The notes beneath the pieces were generated by a model, which ran no database searches, was not told the DNA's origin, and saw nothing but the letters and a program-made list of their open reading frames with translations. Positions 52,370 to 60,300 of a stretch of DNA of 62,836 nt are shown here, piece after piece (position 1 is the first letter of the stretch; each line of letters begins with the position of its first letter). Location: positions 1 to 62,836 of the forward strand of contig NZ_DASUCC010000008.1 of NCBI RefSeq assembly GCF_035762905.1, in the 5' to 3' direction. Both the position numbers and the translations under genes were made by a program. This DNA comes from DASYTH01 sp035762905 (GTDB lineage: Bacteria > Actinomycetota > Actinomycetes > Mycobacteriales > Pseudonocardiaceae).

Positions 52370-53358
52370 CCGCGACCGTCCGGTTGACCCAGTACGCCCA
52401 CGGCGGCGGCTGCGCCTGCAAGATCCCGCCCGGCGAGTTGGAGACCATGGTCCGCGGTCTGGCCGTCACCCCGGTCGGTACCGGTGAGCTCCTGGTCGGC
52501 CTGGACCACGGCGACGACGCCGCCGTGGTCCGGGTGGCCGGCGGCCTGGCCCTGGTGCTGACCACCGACTTCTTCACCCCGGTCGTCGACGATCCCTATG
52601 ACTGGGGCCGCATCGCCGCCGCCAACGCGCTGTCCGACGTCTACGCCATGGGCGGTACCCCGGTCGTCGCCGTCAACCTCCTCGGCTGGCCCCGCGACGT
52701 GCTGCCGCCCGAACTGGCCGCCGAGGTCCTCCGCGGCGGCCTCACGGTGGCTGCGGAGGCGGCCTGTCACCTGGCCGGCGGCCACAGCATCGACGACCCG
52801 GAACCCAAGTACGGCCTCGCGGTGACCGGCACCGCCGACCCGGATCGCTTGCTGCGCAACGACGCCGGCCGCCCCGGCCAACCCCTCACCCTGACCAAGC
52901 CGCTCGGCATCGGCGTCCTCAACACCCGGCACAAGGCCACCGGCGAAGTCTTTCCGGAAGCGGTCGCCACCATGACCCGGCTCAACGCCTCGTCCTCGGC
53001 CGCCGCCCTGGCCGCCGGTCTCGAGTGCGCCACCGACGTCACCGGCTTCGGCCTCCTCGGCCACCTCTACAAACTCGCCCGCGCCAGCGGCGTCAGCGCG
53101 GTGATCGACGCCGCTGCCGTCCCCTACCTCGAACCCGCCCGCGCCGCCCTGCGCGACGGCTACGTCAGCGGCGGCACCCGCCGCAACCTCGACTGGGTCG
53201 CCCCACAGGCCGACCTCTCGGCGGTCTCCTCGGACGAAGCCCTCCTCCTCGCCGACGCCCAGACCTCCGGTGGCCTGCTGGTGGCCGGCGAACTCCCCGG
53301 CCACCCCGTCATCGGCGAACTGGTCCCACCCGGCGAACACGTGCTCACGATCCGATAG
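52366..53358 (+). CDS. selD: Selenide, water dikinase (selenophosphate synthetase)
   Basis: A 330-residue ATP-dependent enzyme making selenophosphate. The glycine-rich catalytic segment reads HGGGCACKIPP with C16 at the position of the catalytic Cys/Sec and the essential Lys nearby; GLDHGDDAAV is the metal/ATP-binding motif. It keeps Cys rather than Sec. ATG 52366 overlaps the selB stop. It is the last gene of the Sec operon and is followed by a hairpin terminator. Confidence 0.95.
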   Translation: MTATVRLTQYAHGGGCACKIPPGELETMVRGLAVTPVGTGELLVGLDHGDDAAVVRVAGGLALVLTTDFFTPVVDDPYDWGRIAAANALSDVYAMGGTPVVAVNLLGWPRDVLPPELAAEVLRGGLTVAAEAACHLAGGHSIDDPEPKYGLAVTGTADPDRLLRNDAGRPGQPLTLTKPLGIGVLNTRHKATGEVFPEAVATMTRLNASSSAAALAAGLECATDVTGFGLLGHLYKLARASGVSAVIDAAAVPYLEPARAALRDGYVSGGTRRNLDWVAPQADLSAVSSDEALLLADAQTSGGLLVAGELPGHPVIGELVPPGEHVLTIR

Positions 53359-53371
53359 CCGCTCCCGGCCT

Positions 53372-53398
53372 GAGGCCGGCGCCTGCGGCGCCGGCCTC
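53372..53398 (+). terminator. Hairpin terminator after selD
   Basis: GAGGCCGGCGCC (53372-53383), loop TGC, GGCGCCGGCCTC (53387-53398): a perfect 12-bp stem 13 bp after the selD stop codon, ending the formate dehydrogenase/Sec operon. No U tract. Confidence 0.7.
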
Positions 53399-53547
53399 CG
53401 GCCGGAAGATCGACGACTGTGGGGATCGCAGCCACCCCGTGCCGATTATCGCGGTGGTGTCGAATTGCGTCGGGCCCGTTCGTAGCCAGGGTGGGAGACC
53501 GGCAACGGCCGGCTGCGTACCGATCAGCCGCACTCGAGGAGAGCATC

Positions 53548-54126
53548 ATGACCGCGACTTACACCTTCGACGTCTTTACCAGTCTCGACGGCTTCGGCGG
53601 CAGCAGCGGCGACTGGGGCGGCTACTGGGGAAAGCAAGGCCCGGAGTTGCTCGGGCACCGCCTCGCCTTGCACAGCCAGGAGCAGCGGATGGTCTTCGGG
53701 GCCAACACGTATCGGGCGTTCGCGCAGCTGCTGGCCTCGAGCACCGAGGAGTCCGAGGTCCGTGACCCATGGGTCACCCGGATGCGGAACCTGCCGGCAA
53801 CGGTGGTGTCGACGACCCTGGACGGGCCCCTGGACTGGCCGGACGCGACCCTCGTGCGCGGCGACGCCGTCGACGTCGTCGCCCGGCTCAAGGAGGAGTC
53901 CGCGGTGCCGTTGCGCTCGCACGGCAGCCTGTCGATGAACCGGGCGCTGATGGCCGCCGGTCTGGTCGATCGGGTTCAGGTGACGATCTTCCCGGTGATC
54001 ACCGGCCGGACCGGAGCGGACCCGATCTTCCACGGTGCGGCCGACTTCGACCTCGAACTGATCGAGAGCCGCACGCTCGACGGCCACACCCAGGAACTTA
54101 TCTACCGGCCCACCCTGCATCGCTGA
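53548..54126 (+). CDS. RibD C-terminal/dihydrofolate-reductase-like protein
   Basis: A 192-residue NADPH-dependent reductase fold of the small actinomycete DHFR-like family: YTFDVFTSLDGFGG at the N terminus, VFGANTYRAF, then LRSHGSLSMNRALM and the VTIFPVITGRTG strand. GAGGAGAG lies 4-5 nt before ATG 53548. The true substrate of these proteins is usually unknown. It converges with the acetyltransferase gene, 15 bp apart. Confidence 0.83.
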   Translation: MTATYTFDVFTSLDGFGGSSGDWGGYWGKQGPELLGHRLALHSQEQRMVFGANTYRAFAQLLASSTEESEVRDPWVTRMRNLPATVVSTTLDGPLDWPDATLVRGDAVDVVARLKEESAVPLRSHGSLSMNRALMAAGLVDRVQVTIFPVITGRTGADPIFHGAADFDLELIESRTLDGHTQELIYRPTLHR

Positions 54127-54141
54127 GCCCAGCCCATGCGA

Positions 54142-54693
54142 CTACTCGGCGCGGCCGGACAGGGTGGACGCATCGGGCCACGCGTACCGCAGGCATTCGG
54201 GCTTCCCGTTGAGCCGGTGCGGGTCGCCGCCGGGAGCCGGAACGGCATCGCGCTCCACGCGGATCCCGCCCCGCGCCGAGTAGAACGCCTGCGCCGCGGA
54301 GTTCTGCGCCAGAACCCACAAGTACAGGCCGGACGACGACCGGTGCTCGACGGCTCGTGCGGTCATGGCCAGCAGCCGGGTCCCGATTCCCTGTCGCTTC
54401 AGCAGATACCGCACATGGAGGTTGTCGATCAGGGCGCCCCAGCGGGGGTCCTGGTCGAGCATCGTGTGGGCCAGCCCGACGAGCTGGCCGCCCTGCTCGG
54501 CGAGGACGGTGTAGGTCCGCGGCGACGGCGCCGCCAGACGCTGCGCCCACGTCCGAGCCAGATACCCGGGTGCCTCCTCGTCGAGGAAGGCATCCGTGTA
54601 CGCGCCGCGGTAGTGCCGCCGCCAACTGTCGGCATGCAGCCCGGCGACCGCGTCCGCGTCATCCGGTTCGGCCGTCCGGAACCGCAAACTCAT
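54142..54693 (-). CDS. GNAT-family N-acetyltransferase
   Basis: A 183-residue acetyltransferase. LRFRTAEPDDADAVAGLH opens the fold, and the acetyl-CoA loop is LLKRQGIGTRLL near residue 105 (RxxGxG/A). ATG 54693 is used; GTG 54705, overlapping the upstream stop (GTGA), would add four residues and is equally plausible. It is the last gene of a minus-strand operon with ESX-like genes. Substrate unknown. Confidence 0.83.
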   Translation of the reverse strand: MSLRFRTAEPDDADAVAGLHADSWRRHYRGAYTDAFLDEEAPGYLARTWAQRLAAPSPRTYTVLAEQGGQLVGLAHTMLDQDPRWGALIDNLHVRYLLKRQGIGTRLLAMTARAVEHRSSSGLYLWVLAQNSAAQAFYSARGGIRVERDAVPAPGGDPHRLNGKPECLRYAWPDASTLSGRAE

Positions 54694-54701
54694 GGTCGCG
54701 G

Positions 54702-55394
54702 TCACTGCTGGGCGCCGGTGAGCGCGGTCAGGCCGGCCTGATCGGTTTTCAGCCGCGCCCAGGAGTCGTCGGTGAACTGCACCTGGACGAAGCGCGGTCC
54801 GCCGTTGAACTCCGGAACCATGGGTTGTTTCCACCGCACGATCGAGTGCAGGACCTGGCGGGGCACGTCGAACGGACAGTCCAGCACGGCGTCCTGCGGC
54901 CGTTCGGTCAGCGGCGGGCGCCGGGCACTCTTGACGAACTCGGTCGCCGACGTCTTCACGATCTTGCCGAGCCCGCGCAGCGCTCCGCCGAGGGAGCGTT
55001 CCTGCCTTGCCTGCTCGAGGATCTCCTCGACCGCGCCCTCCTCGGTGTTCTGCAGGTCGCGCAGCCGCAGGACCGCAACCCGGTGCGAGGTGATCACCAC
55101 CCAGGCGTGGTCGAACCGGGCCGCCTGGTACAGACCGACGGCGGCGCACCGGGGGTGCCCACCGCGCACGGCCACGTACCCCGCCGGGCCGTCCTCGACG
55201 ATCATCCAACCGACGGCGTCGGCCGCCCGTTCGCCCATCGACTCCGGACGCGGGTGGCCGTTCTCGTCCAGCCCGGCCACCTTGTACCGGTCCACATCGA
55301 GATGCGCCGCGGCGGCCATGGTCTGGATCTGGTCGCCCCGCAACCAGTGCCGGCCGGCCAGCTCGGCCACCATCGCGCCCTCGTTCGGTGTCAC
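54702..55394 (-). CDS. Unrecognised protein in an ESX-like operon
   Basis: A 230-residue soluble protein with mixed alpha/beta character; GTG 55394 overlaps the upstream stop (GTGA). Visible features are an acidic helix AVEEILEQARQERSLGGALRGLG in the middle and a C-terminal beta-rich part (GGPRFVQVQFTDDSWARL). There is no signal peptide, membrane helix or known catalytic motif. Being translationally coupled to a WXG100-like protein, it could be its chaperone or immunity partner; this is inference from position only. Confidence 0.6.
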   Translation of the reverse strand: MTPNEGAMVAELAGRHWLRGDQIQTMAAAAHLDVDRYKVAGLDENGHPRPESMGERAADAVGWMIVEDGPAGYVAVRGGHPRCAAVGLYQAARFDHAWVVITSHRVAVLRLRDLQNTEEGAVEEILEQARQERSLGGALRGLGKIVKTSATEFVKSARRPPLTERPQDAVLDCPFDVPRQVLHSIVRWKQPMVPEFNGGPRFVQVQFTDDSWARLKTDQAGLTALTGAQQ

Positions 55395-56713
55395 CGGAAT
55401 CCCACGTCCATCGCGTCCTGGTTGGCCTGCTCGCGCCGGTTCTCCCCGGCCGCTTCCTCGCCAGCTTCCTGCACTGCCACGTCGGTGGCCAACTCGGTGC
55501 CGCTGTCGAAGGCGGTCATGCCCGGGGTGGTCCCGGTCAATCCGGTGGCCGCACGGACGAACAGCTTGTCCGGGCGAAGGTAGCTCAGCATCCGGGTGCC
55601 CCCGGTGACCCGCAGCGCCATCTTGGTGAGCGGGCCGAGGCCGTCGACCAGCCTGGTGACCGCCTCGTGCAGCCTGCGCAGGTAGTTCAACGCCCGGACC
55701 AGCCACTGCAACGCCCTGCTGATCTGCATCAGGATGCGGGACAGCGTGACGCTCAGCCGGGCGGCCGAGGTCGCCCAGGCGGCGGCGACCGAGGAACCGA
55801 AGGACAGCGCGCTCACCGCGAGGGCCGCGAGCCAGGTGACGATCAGGCCCTCGACGAACTCCCGCACGATGTCGACGAGGATGTCCCACAGACCCTCGAA
55901 GAAGTCGGCGACCTGGTACAGGTGCTCCTTGAGCTGCGCGCAGCAGTCGCCGAGCGCGCGGAGACCTTCCTGGAACTCCTTCTTCTGCGCGTCCTGCGCC
56001 TGGGCCGCCTCGCCCTCCCAGTAGCCGAGCAGCGCCTCCTGCTCCCGGGCGTCGGAGTCGGCGAGCTGCTTGACGAACTCACCCATCCGCTGCCAGCCGT
56101 CGCCGGTGGCGCGCATCTGGTCGGGGTCGCCGGTCACCTGTTCGAACAGCGGCCGGAACGGGTACATGCACCATTCGACGAGGAAGCCCAACCCGTTGTC
56201 CCAGAACCCCTGCATGGGATGTGCGAGCAGGTCGTCCACCTCACGCCTGACGCCGACCCCGGCGACGAAGATCTCCGGCAGCGAGGAGGCGTCCTGGAAG
56301 TCGCCGACCGCCTCGGCGGCGTCCTGCGCGGTGTCCACCGCGTCGATCTCGGGTGCCGCCGCCTGGCCCGGGCTCACCGAGCCGAACGTCGAGCCCGGCA
56401 GGGCCTGCGGCACCTCGCTGTAGATCCGGGCCCAACCCTGGTCGACGGCCGCGTAGTCCTCGGCGCTCGCGGTCAGCCGGTCAGCGGCACTGCGCAGGTA
56501 CTCGGCGGCCTTGCCGACGTTCTCGTCGACCTTGCCGACCATGTCGTCGTAGCCGGTGAAGAACCCGGCCTGCATGCCGATCAGACCGAAGCAGTCCTCG
56601 GTGGCGCGCGCCCTTCCGACCTGCTGCCGCAGGCCGTCGAGCACGCCGGCCCGGTCCTCGTCGTAGCCGGCCTTGGCCAGCAGCGCCTGCGAGTTGGCGG
56701 TGAACCCGGTCAT
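55391..56713 (-). CDS. WXG100/EspC-like N-terminal domain protein, putative type VII substrate
   Basis: A 440-residue protein. Residues 1-100 form a helical hairpin of the kind seen in ESX-secreted proteins (GMQAGFFTGYDDMVGKVDENVGK, then an Ala-rich helix). A second helical region with W-rich and charged stretches follows, and hydrophobic helices near 280-330 (LIVTWLAALAVSALSFGSS) could insert into a membrane. The C terminus is short and charged, with no recognisable toxin motif. It is ATGA-coupled to a YbaB-like gene. A type VII secretion role is the best guess; no ESX core genes are in the window. Confidence 0.6.
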   Translation of the reverse strand: MTGFTANSQALLAKAGYDEDRAGVLDGLRQQVGRARATEDCFGLIGMQAGFFTGYDDMVGKVDENVGKAAEYLRSAADRLTASAEDYAAVDQGWARIYSEVPQALPGSTFGSVSPGQAAAPEIDAVDTAQDAAEAVGDFQDASSLPEIFVAGVGVRREVDDLLAHPMQGFWDNGLGFLVEWCMYPFRPLFEQVTGDPDQMRATGDGWQRMGEFVKQLADSDAREQEALLGYWEGEAAQAQDAQKKEFQEGLRALGDCCAQLKEHLYQVADFFEGLWDILVDIVREFVEGLIVTWLAALAVSALSFGSSVAAAWATSAARLSVTLSRILMQISRALQWLVRALNYLRRLHEAVTRLVDGLGPLTKMALRVTGGTRMLSYLRPDKLFVRAATGLTGTTPGMTAFDSGTELATDVAVQEAGEEAAGENRREQANQDAMDVGFR

Positions 56714-57141
56714 CGGTTTCCGCCCTTGCGGTACACGCCGGTCTGGCTCAGATCCTCGTCGTCGTCCGGAACTGCCGGGCCGCGCGGCAGCCCGGTCACC
56801 TCCGGCACTTCGGACCGGACGGCCTGCATGGCCTCGTCGAGCCGGTCGCCGACGACCGGCCGGATCGCGGCCTCGAGTTGGGCCGCGGCGTCCGCGCTGG
56901 CCCGGTGGATGGTGTCCACGATGGCGGTCTGCAGCATCCGGGCGCTCTGCGCGACGGCGCGCTCGTCCAGGTCGAGCGACACCAGCGCTCCGCCGGGCGC
57001 GACCACCGCGGTGACCAGGCCATCGGCGCTACGGGCGGTTCCCCGGGTGGTGTTCACCGCCTCCCGCAGCTCGGCGGCCCGGTCGAGCGCGTTCCGGTTG
57101 TCCTCTTCTGCCCGCCGCAGCCAGCTGTCGGCGTCGGTCAC
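56710..57141 (-). CDS. YbaB/EbfC-family-like protein
   Basis: A 143-residue protein with a long N-terminal helix (WLRRAEEDNRNALDRAAELREAV), a beta sheet with VVAPGGALVSLDLDERA, and a C-terminal helix, the layout of the YbaB/EbfC nucleoid-associated family. Small members of this family commonly precede WXG100 genes in actinomycetes. GTG 57141 is chosen because GTGGAGGA lies just upstream. First gene of the minus-strand operon down to 54142. Confidence 0.75.
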   Translation of the reverse strand: MTDADSWLRRAEEDNRNALDRAAELREAVNTTRGTARSADGLVTAVVAPGGALVSLDLDERAVAQSARMLQTAIVDTIHRASADAAAQLEAAIRPVVGDRLDEAMQAVRSEVPEVTGLPRGPAVPDDDEDLSQTGVYRKGGNR

Positions 57142-57376
57142 GTGGTCCTCCACAGGTCGATTCCCCCAACTCATCCCTGCGACGCGCGCGACGCCGCCAG
57201 GTTTCCCAAACCTTCCGATCGCGAACCTACCGGCATCGGACCCCGGGACCCATCCGGTCACGGTTGGGTGGCAGGAGATGAGCAATGGCGGAACGTTGCC
57301 CGAACGGGCCTACCGTGATCGCGTCAGGCCATCTAGCGTGCCTCAAGTTGTGCCCGCCGCAGTCCCAGGAGTCGCC

Positions 57377-60300
57377 GTGCGCCGCCCCCGCCTACGCCGC
57401 TCGCTCGTCGGTGCCACCGTCACCGGCCTGGTCGTCGGGATGCTCGGGGTGCTGCCGGCCCCGCCGGTGCTCGCCGCCGGTTTCGGCGCGGGCAATATCG
57501 TCGTGGCCCGGGTGGGCACCGGGGACGCGACGCTGTCCGGCGTGGCCACGCCGGTGTTCCTCGACGAGTACACCCCGGCCGGCGTGCTGGTGCAGTCGGT
57601 GGCGTTGCCCACGACGGCCCAGGGCGCGAACCGCCGGGTGACGATGAGCGGCTCGGCCACCTCGGAGGGCGCGCTGGCGCAGTCCGCGGACGGGCGCTAC
57701 CTGACCCTGGCCGGCTACGACGCCGACCCCGGCACCGCGGGCGTGGTGGGCACGACCACCGCCGCGGTCAACCGGGTGGTGGCCCGGGTGGACGGCGCGG
57801 GCGTCGTGGACAGTTCGACCGCGATCACCGACGCGTTCAGCACCAACAACGTGCGCGGCGCGGTGACCGACGACGGCGGCCGGTTCTGGGTGGTCGGTGC
57901 CACCGGCGGCGTCCGGCTGGCCCCGCTCGGCGGCGGCGCGACCACGCAGCTCAACAGCGCCGCGCCGACCAACATCCGCACCGTCGGCATCGCCGGCGGC
58001 CAGCTCTACGTCGGCACCGGCAGCGGCACGGCCGGCGTGTACGCGGTCGGCACCGGCCTGCCCACCACCGGCGGCCAGACCCCGGCGCTGACCGCTCCGG
58101 CGCCCGGCGCGTACGGGTTCGTCGCGCTGGACCGCGACCCCGGAGTGTCCGGAGTGGACACGCTGTACGTCGCCGACGAGTCGGGCAGCCCGAACGGCGG
58201 CGTGCTCAAGTTCTCCTTCGACGGTGCCACCTGGACCGCGCGCGGGTCGTTCCGCCCGGCGGGCAGCGGCATCCGCGGGTTGGCCGGCTCGGTCACCCCG
58301 GCCGGCGTGACCCTGTTCGCCACGACGTCCACGATCACCAACGCCCTGGTGAAGGTGGACGACACGGCCGCATACAACGCCCCGATCGCCGCCACGGCAA
58401 CGGTTCTGAGCACCGCGGCGGCCAACACGGCGTTCCGCGGCGTCGCGTTCGCCCCGGTCCCCGCCGTCGCGGCGCCGGCGATCACCGCGCAGCCGCAGGA
58501 CGCGACGGTGAGCACCGGCGGTTCGGCCACGCTGTCGGTGGCCGCGTCCGGCACCGGACCGCTCAGCTACCAGTGGTACCGCGGCACCGCCGGGGACACC
58601 GCCAACCCGGAGTCCGGCACCGGCCCGGAGTTCACCACCCCGGCGCTCACCGCGACCACCTCGTACTGGGTGCGGGTGAGCGGTCCCGGCGGGACGGCGG
58701 ACAGCCGCACCGCGACCGTCACCGTGTCCGACACGCCGAACACCCCGCCCACCATCGGCCCCGACCCGGTACCGGAGCTGGCGTTGACCGTGGGCGACCC
58801 GGACAACCCGCCGGCCATGCGCACGGTCGACGTGGCCGACGCGGAGACCACAGACCTCACCGTCACCGTGGCCAGCAGCGATCCCGCCGTTGCCACCGGC
58901 GGGGTCACCGGCGCCGGTCCGACCCGCACGCTCACCGTCACCCCGGTCGGCGTCGGGCACGCCACGCTGACCGTCACCGTCTCCGACGGCGACGCGACCG
59001 CCAGCACCCCGTTCGGCGTCTCGGTGTCCGCGGCGCAGCCGGCCGGCACCCGCAACCACTACGGCGCAAGCGATGCCAGCACCGCGATCGACCTCGGCGG
59101 CGGCGCCATGGTCGTCGCCGACGACGAGACCAACGTGCTGCGCGTCTACGACCGCGATCATTCCCGTTATCCGGCAAGCTCGTTCGACGTCCGGGCCGCC
59201 GGGCTCGCGCTGCGCGACGGCAACGTGACGCGCGAGATCGACATCGAGGCCGCGGCGCGCACCGGCGACACCATCTACTGGGTCGGCTCACACGGGCAGA
59301 ACTCGTCCGGAAACACCCGGCTCAACCGCCAGGAACTGTTCGCCACCACGGTTTCCGGCACCGGTACCGGCGCCACCCTTGCGCTTGGCGGCAGCTACCA
59401 GCACCTGCGCGACGACCTGATCGCCTGGGACCAGGCGAACGGCGACGCGCTCGGCCTGGCCGCGGCGGCCACCCGCGCGCCGGAGGGCGACGGCGGCGGC
59501 CCGGCCGGATTCAACATCGAGGCCGCCGAGCTGACCCCGGACGGCGGCACGCTGCTGCTCGGCTTCCGCGGCCCGATCACCGCCGACGGGCGTGCGATCG
59601 TGGTGCCGGTGACCAACATCGGCGCGCTGGTCGCGGCCAACCCGACCACCGGCGTCGCCGCGACGTTCGGCGCCGCGCTGCGCTGGGATCTCGGCGGCCG
59701 TGGCGTGCGGGAGATCCGGCGCAACGCCGCCGGGCAGTACCTGGTGATCGCCGGGCCGGCGGACGCCGGCACCGGCGCGGCCGGCGAGTTCCGCTTCTAC
59801 ACCTGGGACGGCAACCCGGCGAATGCGCCGGTGCAGCGGGCCGGATCGCTGGACTCGTTCGGCGGCGCCAGCAAGCCCGAGGCGTTGGTTTCCGTGCCGA
59901 TCCCGATCGCGGGCGACACCGCCGTGCAGGTGCTCGGCGACTCCGGCGACGCGGTCTGGTACGGCGACGGCGTGATCGCCAAGGAACTGCCGCTGGCGCA
60001 ACGCAAGACGGTCGGCCGGACGGTGACCGTGGGCGCGGCGCCGGCCTGCACCGCGCCGGTCACCGCGATCGGCGCCGTGCAGGGCAGCACCGACGTCAGC
60101 CCGGTGGCCGGTCAGGTGGTGACCGTGCGCGGCACGGTGGTCGCCGACTACGAGGGCGCCCAGCCGGCGCTGCGCGGTTTCTACCTGCAGGACGGCGGCG
60201 ACGGCAATCCGTCCACATCGGACGGTGTGTTCGTCTTCGACAACGGCGCCAACCTGGTGTCCAACGGTGACCTGGTCGAGGTCACCGGAACCGTGTCGGA

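Noticed and set aside
55388..57376. Plus-strand open frame upstream of the large nuclease that would make a 2430-residue protein
   Set aside because: It runs antisense through the WXG100-like and YbaB-like genes; the signal peptide and AGGAG site place the true start at 57377.
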